DNA of 64,000 bases from an uncultured Litoreibacter sp. (GTDB lineage: Bacteria; Pseudomonadota; Alphaproteobacteria; Rhodobacterales; Rhodobacteraceae), in NCBI GenBank assembly GCA_947494435.1, contig CANLUY010000002.1, positions 682,001 through 746,000 of the forward strand. The letters run 5' to 3'. Below the pieces are notes generated by a model. The model did not search any database. It was not told the DNA's origin and was given only the letters and a program-made list of their open reading frames with translations. Position numbers and translations under genes: made by a program. The stretch's first letter is position 1. Every line of letters starts with the position of its first letter. Below are positions 17,026 through 25,330 of the stretch, in pieces.

Positions 17026-18209
17026 AGGCTGTCATTGTTGGAGGCGGAATTGGCGGTCTGGCCGCAGGGCTCGCGCTGACGCAAGCAGGGCTGGATGTCG
17101 AGGTGTTGGAGCAAGCGCCCGTGATCTCGGAGATTGGCGCAGGCGTGCAAATCAGCCCGAACGGCGTCAAAGCCCTGCAGTCGTTGGGCGTAATGGACAT
17201 GTTGGACCCCCATGTTTTTGAACCGAACTCTATTCGGATGGCGATGGGGCGGTCAGGGCGACAGATTTTCGACCTTTCTATGAAAGGCTATGCGCACGCT
17301 CGCTGGGGTGCGCGGTTCTTGCAAATCCACAGGGCCGACTTGCAGGAGGTTTTGAAGACGGCGCTGGGCAAAAAAGCGGGCCTTGTGTTGCGTACCAATG
17401 CAAAGGCCACAGGATATGTGCGCGAACGGGGCGGCGCGAGCGTTTATCTGGACCGCGGGGAACGCGTGTTCGGGGATATCGTCATTGCCGCTGACGGCGT
17501 ACATTCGGTCATCCGGTCCCAACTTGCAGGTGCAGATCGCGCGCGGTTCACAGGCAATGTGGCCTGGCGCACGGTCGTGCCGGTTGAGGCTTTGGGCACC
17601 GATGCCCCGCCGCAAAGCGGATGTGTTTGGGCCGGGCAGGGCAAGCATGCCGTTACGACCTACTTGCGCGGCGGAAGCCTTGTAAATTTCGTGGGCATTA
17701 TTGAGCAGGAGGGCTGGGAGAATGACAGTTGGTCCTCTGAAGGCGACAGGGCAGAGGCTCTGCAGGAGTTTGAGGGATGGGTGCCACAGGTCACGCGCAT
17801 CCTTGAGGTGGCCCCGAAGCTGAACCGCTGGGCCCTTTTGGATCGCCCTGCTTTGGCAACGTGGTCAGACGGGCCTGTATCCTTGCTTGGGGATGCGGCT
17901 CACCCAATGTTGCCTTCCATGGCCCAAGGAGCTGTGCAGGCCTTAGAAGACGCCGTGATTTTAGGGCGGTGCTTGGCGGCGGAGGCGGACAAGACGGCCG
18001 CTTTGCAGCGTTATTTCGACCTGCGCATCGACCGGGTTACACGTGTGCAACGCCGCTCCGCCGCGAACCTATCGCTGTTTCACAAACGTGGCGTGCTGGC
18101 CAAGACTGCAAGCTATGCGCCGATCTGGGCGGCTGCGAAACTGTCGCCTAAGCTGATCCACAACCGCCAAGACTGGATTTACGGCTACGACCCAACAACA
18201 GCGGTCTAG
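17022..18209 (+). CDS. FAD-dependent aromatic-ring monooxygenase (salicylate hydroxylase-like)
   Basis: A 395-aa class A flavoprotein monooxygenase. The N-terminal dinucleotide fold is V-G-G-G-I-G-G-L-A-A-G, and the FAD-ribityl motif is G-D-A-A-H-P-M-L-P-S-M-A-Q-G-A at about residue 290. This is the salicylate / 6-hydroxynicotinate / 3-hydroxybenzoate hydroxylase group; the exact substrate cannot be assigned. It is coupled by ATGA to the upstream SDR gene and overlaps the convergent glucokinase gene by four bases. Confidence 0.82.
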   Translation: MKAVIVGGGIGGLAAGLALTQAGLDVEVLEQAPVISEIGAGVQISPNGVKALQSLGVMDMLDPHVFEPNSIRMAMGRSGRQIFDLSMKGYAHARWGARFLQIHRADLQEVLKTALGKKAGLVLRTNAKATGYVRERGGASVYLDRGERVFGDIVIAADGVHSVIRSQLAGADRARFTGNVAWRTVVPVEALGTDAPPQSGCVWAGQGKHAVTTYLRGGSLVNFVGIIEQEGWENDSWSSEGDRAEALQEFEGWVPQVTRILEVAPKLNRWALLDRPALATWSDGPVSLLGDAAHPMLPSMAQGAVQALEDAVILGRCLAAEADKTAALQRYFDLRIDRVTRVQRRSAANLSLFHKRGVLAKTASYAPIWAAAKLSPKLIHNRQDWIYGYDPTTAV

Positions 18210-19174
18210 TTCGCGTGTAAGTAATTCGCACAGCCAGTGAGGGCGGCGAAGTCATCTTCGATCACATGGACGGCAAAGTTTTGCATGAAGCCAGCAAAGC
18301 GGCCCTTGTCGCGGAAGGCGTTCAAGAAGCCCAGATCATCGAAATGCGGCACGAAGGCCCGCGCCACGCCGCCTGCAAAGTATATTCCGCCAAATGGCAG
18401 GTGGATCAAGGACAGGTTCCCCGCAACGGTTCCCAACATACGCACGAACATGGCCGCCGCTTCGCGGGCTTTGGGATCCGTGCCGTCCTCGAAACCCGCC
18501 ATGATATCGGCTGCGGATTTCTCAACAGGTGTTCCGGCTTCCGAGGTCAGCCACAGATAGACCCGCTCCAACCCGCGGCCAGACAGCATATCTTCGACGG
18601 CAGGAAACCCATGCGCCGTCTCAAAATGTCTGATTAGCGCCAACTCATCCTCACCACGCACCGGCAAGTTTGCATGACCCGCTTCGGCCGCAGGGACATA
18701 GCGACCGCCGGGTGTTTCAAAGACAGGGGCCACATTAAATCCGGTGCCTACGCCAATAACCATCTTCGTGGCATCATCAGCGGCCTCTGGCCCAACGACC
18801 AATGTCCGCGTAGAGCCGTCGGGCAGATGCCCAATTGCATGACCTTGTGCCTGCAAGTCATTGAGAAGGCACACGTTCTCTGCACCTGACGCGCGTGCGA
18901 GCGTGGCCTCGTCAATTTCCCAATCAAGATTTGTCATAGTACCGCGTCCATCGCGTACAGGACCTGCAAGGGCGACGCAGGCGCCCAGACAATCCACGTC
19001 TTCCTCCTCAGCAATGAAGGCCTTGAGCACGGTTTCCAGTCCGGGATACTCGCTATTGCGGTATTTGCGCACTGTCTCCGTCAGCAATTGCCGACCTTCT
19101 GCCAAAGCCACACGGGTGTTTGTGCCGCCGATATCTGCGACGAGGCTGTATTTATTTGCGGCGCGTTTGCTCAT
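18206..19174 (-). CDS. glk: glucokinase
   Basis: A 322-aa ATP-dependent glucokinase of the non-ROK bacterial Glk family. It has the phosphate loop D-I-G-G-T-N-T-R-V-A at the N terminus, catalytic L-N-D-L-Q-A-Q-G in mid-protein and E-A-G-H-A-N in the sugar site. The start at 19174 is preceded by AGGGAA; it is ten bases after the stop of the beta-glucosidase gene. As the last gene of the regulator-glucosidase-glk operon it would phosphorylate glucose released by GH1 and GH13 enzymes and feed the Entner-Doudoroff genes elsewhere in the window. Confidence 0.92.
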   Translation of the reverse strand: MSKRAANKYSLVADIGGTNTRVALAEGRQLLTETVRKYRNSEYPGLETVLKAFIAEEEDVDCLGACVALAGPVRDGRGTMTNLDWEIDEATLARASGAENVCLLNDLQAQGHAIGHLPDGSTRTLVVGPEAADDATKMVIGVGTGFNVAPVFETPGGRYVPAAEAGHANLPVRGEDELALIRHFETAHGFPAVEDMLSGRGLERVYLWLTSEAGTPVEKSAADIMAGFEDGTDPKAREAAAMFVRMLGTVAGNLSLIHLPFGGIYFAGGVARAFVPHFDDLGFLNAFRDKGRFAGFMQNFAVHVIEDDFAALTGCANYLHAN

Positions 19175-19184
19175 GACCCGTTCC

Positions 19185-20498
19185 CTATCGCGCCAAAGCG
19201 CTGCGTAACGCGTGATAGGACGCCTTGGGCGTGCGCTCAAGGGTGTCAAAGTCGACATGTATCAGGCCAAAGCGTTTTTCGTAGCCCAAGGCCCACTCGT
19301 AATTGTCCAGAAGCGACCAGAACGTATAGCCGCCCAACGGCACACCATCCTTAATCGCGCGCTGCGCCGCTGCCAGATGCGCATCAAGATATTCTATACG
19401 TTCCACATCATCGCGCCCGACCTCGTCGGCGTTTGCCATCCCGTTCTCGGTCACGAAAATCGGCAAGCCCTTCGTGTAGGTCTGATCGACCCAAGTTAGA
19501 AAGTGGTACAGACCTTCTGGATAGATCTCCCACCCCACTTGCGTCTTTGGCAGTGGTCCCTCAACATAATCATAAGCGGGCCATGGGCCGTCATTGCCTC
19601 CAATCAGTTTGCGGGTGTAGTAGTTCACGCCCACCCAATCCAAGGGTTGACCAATCAGATCAAAATCATCCTGCCATCCGACAGGCATATGAGGCTCCAG
19701 TCCCTCCATCACGTCATCGGGGTAGGCGCCCTTGAACAAACCACCGAGGAAGAACCGGTTGTAAATCCCGTCATAAAGCTTGGCTGCTGTGGCAGAAGCG
19801 GGGGTGTCATCTGCGGGGGTAGAGAATTCGAAATTGCAAACGGCCCCGAGGTTTTTCATCCCCAAAGCCCGCATCGCCTGAATTGCCCGCCCGTGCCCTG
19901 TTAAAACATGGTGCATTGCATGTGCGGCTGCGCGGATATCGCGCAATCCGGGAGCATGATGCCCTTCGAAATGGCTCAGCCAACCCACGCACCAAGGCTC
20001 ATTGATTGGCGCGACGGAGAAGACACGATCGCCGATCCGCTCCATAATGACAGTCGCGAAATCCGCAAACCAATGCGCGATCTCAGGGTTTCGCCACCCG
20101 CCGAGATCCGCCAAAGGAACCGGCAGTTCCCAATGATATAGCGTCGCCTGTGGTTTCAGGCCACGCTCCAACATCGCGTCAACCAAACGGTCATAGAAAT
20201 CGAGGCCCTCCGCATTCACCGCGCCACGACCCTCAGGCATCACTCGAGCCCAAGAGGTCGAAAAACGGTAGGCGTCCAGACCCATGTCGCGGGCCAGATC
20301 AAAATCTTCTTCAAATCTATTGTAATGATCGCAGGCCAAAGCCCCATTTTCCGCGCGGACCACATTGCCGGGCGTTGCGGCAAACGTGTCCCATTGCGTT
20401 GTTCCCGCACCGCCAAACCCATGCCCTTCAATTTGATAGGCAGAGGTTGCAGCCGAGAAAAGAAACCCCTCGGGAAAATCAGAGCGCTTGAAGTTCAT
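19185..20498 (-). CDS. GH1 beta-glucosidase
   Basis: A 437-aa glycoside hydrolase family 1 enzyme. The acid/base glutamate is E167 in I-N-E-P-W, and the nucleophile is E351 in V-T-E-N-G. The N-terminal F-L-F-S-A-A-T-S-A-Y-Q-I-E-G signature is complete. There is no signal peptide, so it works in the cytoplasm on imported disaccharides. The start at 20498, M-N-F-K-R, lies four bases after the regulator stop; the frame extends upstream into that gene without reason. Beta-glucosidase within an alpha-glucoside locus suggests that the regulator answers to both kinds of glucoside. Confidence 0.92.
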   Translation of the reverse strand: MNFKRSDFPEGFLFSAATSAYQIEGHGFGGAGTTQWDTFAATPGNVVRAENGALACDHYNRFEEDFDLARDMGLDAYRFSTSWARVMPEGRGAVNAEGLDFYDRLVDAMLERGLKPQATLYHWELPVPLADLGGWRNPEIAHWFADFATVIMERIGDRVFSVAPINEPWCVGWLSHFEGHHAPGLRDIRAAAHAMHHVLTGHGRAIQAMRALGMKNLGAVCNFEFSTPADDTPASATAAKLYDGIYNRFFLGGLFKGAYPDDVMEGLEPHMPVGWQDDFDLIGQPLDWVGVNYYTRKLIGGNDGPWPAYDYVEGPLPKTQVGWEIYPEGLYHFLTWVDQTYTKGLPIFVTENGMANADEVGRDDVERIEYLDAHLAAAQRAIKDGVPLGGYTFWSLLDNYEWALGYEKRFGLIHVDFDTLERTPKASYHALRSALAR

Positions 20499-20502
20499 TT
20501 CG

Positions 20503-21537
20503 TTAGTCTTTCTTAGGGGCAGGGCCGGTTGAGCGCCCAACAACAAGTTCAGCGTCCCAAAGTTCTGAAACAGGGTCCGCGGTCGGATCGGCAATCTGGG
20601 CAATCAGCAGTTCTGCACATCGACGTCCTGCATCACGGACGGAGGAGCGCGCGGCCGTAAAGATCGGCTCGCCTTCGCCGTTGGGCATGTAAGAAATCGC
20701 ATCGTCAAAACAGATCACTGATACATCGCGCCCAACGGTCAGGTTTTGACTTTCAATTGCGCGCCGGATCCCCAATGCGGGCACAATGGACGACGCCATA
20801 AAAGCGGTCGGTGGGTTTTCTGAGGTCAGCATCTCGCATGCCGCGCTGAACCCGTAAGGCTCCGTCATTTCGTTTGAGCGCATGATGTCGGTATCAATCG
20901 CGATACCGCGCGCCGTTAACGCAGCCTCGTAACCCGCACGGCGACGTTGGGCAAAATCCATACGTTCAGAGCCGTTGATCAATCCGATCCGTTCATGTCC
21001 GAGGTCCAGCAGAAAATCAGTCGCGCGCCGAAACGCGCTTTTGCTGTTCACATCGAGATAGTTGTAAGGCGTGGTCACATGGGTAGACCTGCCATGTACG
21101 AAAAACGGAATGTCCAATTCTTTGAGCAAAGCGATGCGTGGATCATCTTGGGTCGGCCCATGCACAATCATCCCGTCAACAGACCCTTTGCGGACAAGCT
21201 CACGGTAGGCGCGTTCTTCGTCATCGAAATTCACCATCGACAAAAGCATGTCATAGCCGTGCTGCGCGTAGACTTCGCCCGCGCCGCCAATGAAGTCTGA
21301 GAACACGACGTTGCTGACCATGTCATGTTGCGCAGAGAAGGGAATGACATGCCCAATTTGCATGGATTTGCCCGTCGCCAGCGACTTAGCTTGCTGGCTT
21401 GGGCGGTAGTTATGTGCCTCCGCCGCGGCCTGAACCCGTTGACGTGTGGCCTCATTCACCTCAGGATAGCCGTTAAGTGCACGGCTCACGGTGGTCTGAG
21501 ACAAGCCCAGTTCTTCTGAGAGTTGACGAAGGTTCAT
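20503..21537 (-). CDS. aglR: LacI-family regulator of the alpha-glucoside genes
   Basis: A 344-aa LacI/GalR repressor. The N-terminal helix-turn-helix (L-S-E-E-L-G-L-S-Q-T-T-V-S-R-A-L-N-G-Y) and hinge (N-Y-R-P-S-Q-Q-A-K-S-L) are typical, followed by a periplasmic-binding-protein-like sugar domain. It is divergent from aglE and first in an operon with the GH1 and glk genes. The two perfect palindromes in the 250-base divergent region are its likely operators, one of them 16 bases before its own start codon, which implies autoregulation. The name follows the AglR of related alpha-glucoside operons. Confidence 0.88.
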   Translation of the reverse strand: MNLRQLSEELGLSQTTVSRALNGYPEVNEATRQRVQAAAEAHNYRPSQQAKSLATGKSMQIGHVIPFSAQHDMVSNVVFSDFIGGAGEVYAQHGYDMLLSMVNFDDEERAYRELVRKGSVDGMIVHGPTQDDPRIALLKELDIPFFVHGRSTHVTTPYNYLDVNSKSAFRRATDFLLDLGHERIGLINGSERMDFAQRRRAGYEAALTARGIAIDTDIMRSNEMTEPYGFSAACEMLTSENPPTAFMASSIVPALGIRRAIESQNLTVGRDVSVICFDDAISYMPNGEGEPIFTAARSSVRDAGRRCAELLIAQIADPTADPVSELWDAELVVGRSTGPAPKKD

Positions 21538-21552
21538 ATTGGCTTGGTAACC

Positions 21553-21566
21553 TCAAAGCGCTTTGA
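21553..21566. promoter_or_regulatory. LacI-type operator, regulator-proximal
   Basis: TCAAAGCGCTTTGA is a perfect 14-base palindrome just upstream of the regulator gene. Its core AAAGCGCTTT is shared with a second site 153 bases away. The central CG and this arm pattern are usual for LacI-family operators. Confidence 0.75.
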
Positions 21567-21668
21567 AGATTGTCAGTAATTGGTAAGATGGAAAACAGGA
21601 TTGGTCAAAGGGCCAATTGCTATTTTCTCCGTATTTTTGCGCTTTAAGCAGTTATTGAGAGGTTCTGA

Positions 21669-21674
21669 TTGACA
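21669..21674 (+). promoter_or_regulatory. candidate -35 element for aglE
   Basis: TTGACA matches the housekeeping -35 consensus. A -10 at the right distance (about 21691-21697) is poor. The start point this predicts, near 21703, would be overlapped by the operator at 21705-21720, which fits repression. Confidence 0.4.
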
Positions 21675-21704
21675 GAAAGCTCACGCTAAGTCAGTTTCGC
21701 GGCA

Positions 21705-21720
21705 TCCAAAGCGCTTTGGA
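21705..21720. promoter_or_regulatory. LacI-type operator, aglE-proximal
   Basis: TCCAAAGCGCTTTGGA is a perfect 16-base palindrome 68 bases before the aglE start. It has the same core as the site at 21553-21566, and the pair could allow a repression loop. Confidence 0.8.
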
Positions 21721-21787
21721 AATGATTCCCAAGGCGCGACAGATGGCATACCGGCGCAGGTACCGCGCCACCAATGGGAGGAAATTC

Positions 21788-23143
21788 ATGACAAAAACAT
21801 ATCTGACGGGCGCAATGGCCCTCGCGCTGATGAGCACGACAGCACTTGCCGACGGGCATCTGCCATTCGCGCCCGGCGAAGGCGCGTTCAGCTGGGACAG
21901 CTACACGGCATTTGCCGAGGCGAACGACTTCTCCGGCCAAACGGTGGAGATCACTGGCCCATGGACCGGCAATGAGAAAGAGAAATTCGACAAGGTCGTA
22001 GCCTATTTTGAAGAAGCAACAGGCGCTGACGTTAACTATTCCGGCTCTGACAGCTTCGAGCAAGACATTGTTGTGTCGACACGTGCTGGCTCTGCGCCGA
22101 ACCTCGCCGTCTTCCCACAGCCCGGCCTTGCCGCAGACCTCGCGAGCCAAGGTTTGCTGACACCGCTGCCAGAAGGCACCGATGACTGGATTGCATCGAA
22201 CTTCGCCGCTGGCCCATCATGGGTTGATCTGGGCACATATGCCGACAAAGACGGCAATGACCAAACCTTTGGCATGTTCTACCGCGTCGACCTGAAATCA
22301 CTGGTCTGGTATTCACCAGAAGCCTTTGACGAAGCGGGTTACGACATTCCAGAAACCATGGAAGACCTCAAAGCGCTGACAGATCAAATCGTTGCAGATG
22401 GCGAAACACCATGGTGCATCGGTCTGGGATCAGGCGCTGCTACCGGCTGGCCTGCAACCGACTGGGTCGAAGACATGATGCTACGCACCAACTCGCCGGC
22501 AGATTACGACGCTTGGGTCGCAAATGAGATGAAGTTCGACGATCCGAAAGTCATCGCAGCCATCGAAGAGTTCGGCGCATTCGCGCGCAATGACGACTAT
22601 GTCGATGGCGGCGCCTCTGCTGTGGCGAACACGGATTTCCGTGACAGCCCAACCGGCCTCTTCGCAATCCCGCCAAAGTGCTACATGCACCGTCAGGCAT
22701 CGTTCATTCCGGCCTTCTTCCCTGAAGGCACGGTTGTCGGCGAAGATGCGGACTTCTTCTACTTTCCGGCCTATGCCGAAAAAGACCTTGGCAAACCGGT
22801 TCTGGGGGCAGGCACACTGTTCGCCATCACAAACCCATCGGATGCCACAACCGCGTTCCTTGAGTTCCTGAAACTGCCAATCGCCCATGAATCCTGGATG
22901 GTGCAAGGCGGCTTCCTGACAGCTCATGCTGGCGTGAATTTAGAAACCTACCAAGATGACAGCCTGCGCGCGCAAGGTGGCATCCTGCAGAACGCCACAA
23001 CGTTCCGCTTTGACGCATCTGATCTGATGCCAGCGGAGATCGGCGCAGGCGCGTTCTGGACCGGCATGGTCGACTACACCACCGGCAAAGACGCCGCTGA
23101 AGTCGCCAAAGCGATCCAGGAACGCTGGGACGCTTTGAACTAA
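21788..23143 (+). CDS. aglE: alpha-glucoside ABC transporter, substrate-binding protein
   Basis: A 451-aa periplasmic solute-binding protein of the carbohydrate (CUT1) class. A signal peptide is clear: M-T-K-T, a hydrophobic stretch, and probable cleavage after A-L-A before D-G-H. The start at 21788 has GGGAGGAAA upstream. Features such as W-C-I-G-L-G-S-G-A-A-T-G-W-P-A-T-D-W match AglE-type proteins. It captures trehalose, maltose, sucrose or similar sugars for AglF, AglG and AglK. A hairpin after its stop probably keeps its transcript more abundant than that of the permeases. Confidence 0.9.
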   Translation: MTKTYLTGAMALALMSTTALADGHLPFAPGEGAFSWDSYTAFAEANDFSGQTVEITGPWTGNEKEKFDKVVAYFEEATGADVNYSGSDSFEQDIVVSTRAGSAPNLAVFPQPGLAADLASQGLLTPLPEGTDDWIASNFAAGPSWVDLGTYADKDGNDQTFGMFYRVDLKSLVWYSPEAFDEAGYDIPETMEDLKALTDQIVADGETPWCIGLGSGAATGWPATDWVEDMMLRTNSPADYDAWVANEMKFDDPKVIAAIEEFGAFARNDDYVDGGASAVANTDFRDSPTGLFAIPPKCYMHRQASFIPAFFPEGTVVGEDADFFYFPAYAEKDLGKPVLGAGTLFAITNPSDATTAFLEFLKLPIAHESWMVQGGFLTAHAGVNLETYQDDSLRAQGGILQNATTFRFDASDLMPAEIGAGAFWTGMVDYTTGKDAAEVAKAIQERWDALN

Positions 23144-23164
23144 GCGACTGACGCAAAAGCAAAA

Positions 23165-23188
23165 GACCCCGGCGCCTCAGCCGGGGTC
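23165..23188 (+). terminator. intercistronic hairpin between aglE and aglF
   Basis: GACCCCGGC and GCCGGGGTC form a perfect 9-bp GC-rich stem with a 6-base loop and no T run. Such hairpins after binding-protein genes usually stabilise the upstream message or act as a partial terminator. Confidence 0.7.
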
Positions 23189-23218
23189 ACCATACACCTG
23201 ATCGGGGAGGGATCAGTC

Positions 23219-24199
23219 ATGTCACCTATCATCCAAGGCCTTTTGACCATCGTGATCGGCGTCGGCGGCTGCGTGGGCTACTTTTACGCCTCAAACCTGC
23301 TCCTCGACAAAGTCATCTTCCCCGTCCAATCGAAGAACCCGGGCAAGAACATCAACCGCGCCAACATGGTCCGCCCGTGGTTGTTTCTGTTCCCCGCGAT
23401 GTTCGCGCTGACGCTTTATTTGATTTACCCCGTCGTCGGCTCTTTCTACCGCTCGCTTTTCAACCGTTCGGGCGACGAATTCATCGCCTTCGGCAACTAT
23501 GTATCGCTCGGCCAAGACCCCGGTTTCCGCACCGCGTTCTTGAACAACTTCATGTGGATGCTGGTCGTCCCCGCGGCCTCCACCTTCTTCGGCCTGCTTG
23601 TCGCACAGCTGACCGACCGCTTGAAATGGGGCAACATCGCCAAATCTCTGATCTTCATGCCGATGGCGATCTCTTTCGTGGGCGCGTCCCTGATCTGGCG
23701 CTTCATGTATGCAAACAACCCTGACATTGGCCTCCTGAACGCAATCCGCTTCGCCATGGGCGCGACAGAGGCGTTGGACGTGCTGCAGGTGCAGTTCTGG
23801 AACAACTTTTTCCTCATGGTCATCCTGATCTGGATCCAGACGGGTTTCGCCATGGTGATCCTGTCCGGCGCGCTCAGAGGTATCCCCGAAGAAACCATCG
23901 AGGCCGCGATTATCGACGGCGCGAACCCGTTCCAAATCTTCTTCAAGATCAAGGTGCCGCAAATCATGGGCACGATCGTTGTGGTCTGGACCACGATCAC
24001 CATCCTTGTGCTCAAGGTTTTTGACATCGTCTACACCATGACCGGCGGCAATTTCGGCACCGAAATCCTGCCATCCTATATGATGAGCTACATGTTCCGC
24101 GATGACGGCCGCGCCACGGCTGTGGCCTTCGTCATCATGATCATCGTTCTACCGGTCATGGTCTGGAACATTCGCCAAGCCCGCGCGGAGATGAAATAA
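23219..24199 (+). CDS. aglF: alpha-glucoside ABC transporter permease
   Basis: A 326-aa inner-membrane permease of the MalF type. An extra N-terminal helix (residues 5-25) precedes a linker and the usual six-helix core. The ATPase-contact EAA loop is E-A-A-I-I-D-G-A-N-P-F-Q-I-F near residue 225. GGGAGGGA lies upstream of the start. Its stop overlaps the aglG start by one base (TAATG). Confidence 0.92.
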   Translation: MSPIIQGLLTIVIGVGGCVGYFYASNLLLDKVIFPVQSKNPGKNINRANMVRPWLFLFPAMFALTLYLIYPVVGSFYRSLFNRSGDEFIAFGNYVSLGQDPGFRTAFLNNFMWMLVVPAASTFFGLLVAQLTDRLKWGNIAKSLIFMPMAISFVGASLIWRFMYANNPDIGLLNAIRFAMGATEALDVLQVQFWNNFFLMVILIWIQTGFAMVILSGALRGIPEETIEAAIIDGANPFQIFFKIKVPQIMGTIVVVWTTITILVLKVFDIVYTMTGGNFGTEILPSYMMSYMFRDDGRATAVAFVIMIIVLPVMVWNIRQARAEMK

Positions 24200-25320
24200 T
24201 GGACAACATTGCAGGTACCAAATCATCGCTCAACTGGGCCGTCCAAATCTCGGTCATCTTATTAGTCGTCATCTGGCTGATCCCCACGGTTGGGCTTCTT
24301 GTCTCCTCCTTCCGGGACCGTGACGCGATCACAAACTCAGGCTGGTGGCTGTCCGCCTTGCCGGTTGAACAAAACTTCGCAGTGAAAGCAGAAGGCGAAC
24401 CGGTCAGCAAAGACGGCGTTAATGTCATCGAAGGCAATGTCTTCGGCGAAGGCTCCGGCACCGTGTCCAAGTTCGGCGGGCGTCGCGCGGCACCTGATGC
24501 GTTCAAAGCGGGCGAAACGGCTGAGCTGACCAAAGGGCGCACGCTGACGATGCAATCAAATGGCGACTACGTCTACACCTCACCGGCAGAAATCAAACGC
24601 GCGCCTTCCGTCTATTTCGCCGCAGCCCAACCGCCTGAGTTCAGCATGGTCAATTACGAGACCATCATGGGTTCCGCCAACATGGACCGCGCGTTCATTA
24701 ACACGCTGACGGTCACGATCCCCGCCACGATTATCCCGATCCTTATCGCAGCCTTTGCGGCCTATGCGCTCGCATGGATGGATTTTCCGGGCAGGGGGCT
24801 TCTTATCGCCGTCGTTGTAGGACTGCTCGTCGTGCCTCTACAATTGGCACTCGTGCCCATGCTGAAACTCCACAATGCGATGGGGGTCGGTCAAAGCTTC
24901 CTTGGCATCTGGATGGCGCATACCGGCTTCGGGTTGCCGCTGGCGATCTATCTCTTACGAAACTATATGGTTGGCCTGCCACGCGACATTATCGAGAGCG
25001 CCAAGGTCGACGGCGCAACAGACTTCCAAGTCTTCACCAAAATCGTGCTGCCGCTCTCCTTCCCAGCGCTTGCAAGTTTCGCGATCTTCCAGTTCCTGTG
25101 GACATGGAACGACCTTCTGGTGGCAAAAGTCTTCCTGCCATCAAACAGCGAAAGCTGGGTCATGACCGTCAAAATTGCAGATGACCTGCTCGGGTCCAGA
25201 GGCGGCGACTGGGGCATCCTTGCCGCTGCCGCCTTCATCTCAATTGCTGTGCCGCTGATCGTCTTCTTCACAATGCAACGCTATCTGGTGCGCGGCCTTC
25301 TGGCCGGCTCCGTTAAATAG
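24199..25320 (+). CDS. aglG: alpha-glucoside ABC transporter permease
   Basis: A 373-aa MalG-type permease. After the first membrane helix there is an extra-membrane insertion of about 100 residues, rich in G, E and K (about 50-145), before the usual core; AglG proteins are known to be longer than other MalG homologues for this reason. The EAA loop is E-S-A-K-V-D-G-A-T-D-F-Q-V-F. It starts within the stop of aglF and is followed ten bases later by aglA. Confidence 0.92.
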   Translation: MDNIAGTKSSLNWAVQISVILLVVIWLIPTVGLLVSSFRDRDAITNSGWWLSALPVEQNFAVKAEGEPVSKDGVNVIEGNVFGEGSGTVSKFGGRRAAPDAFKAGETAELTKGRTLTMQSNGDYVYTSPAEIKRAPSVYFAAAQPPEFSMVNYETIMGSANMDRAFINTLTVTIPATIIPILIAAFAAYALAWMDFPGRGLLIAVVVGLLVVPLQLALVPMLKLHNAMGVGQSFLGIWMAHTGFGLPLAIYLLRNYMVGLPRDIIESAKVDGATDFQVFTKIVLPLSFPALASFAIFQFLWTWNDLLVAKVFLPSNSESWVMTVKIADDLLGSRGGDWGILAAAAFISIAVPLIVFFTMQRYLVRGLLAGSVK

Positions 25321-25330
25321 AGACACGCCC

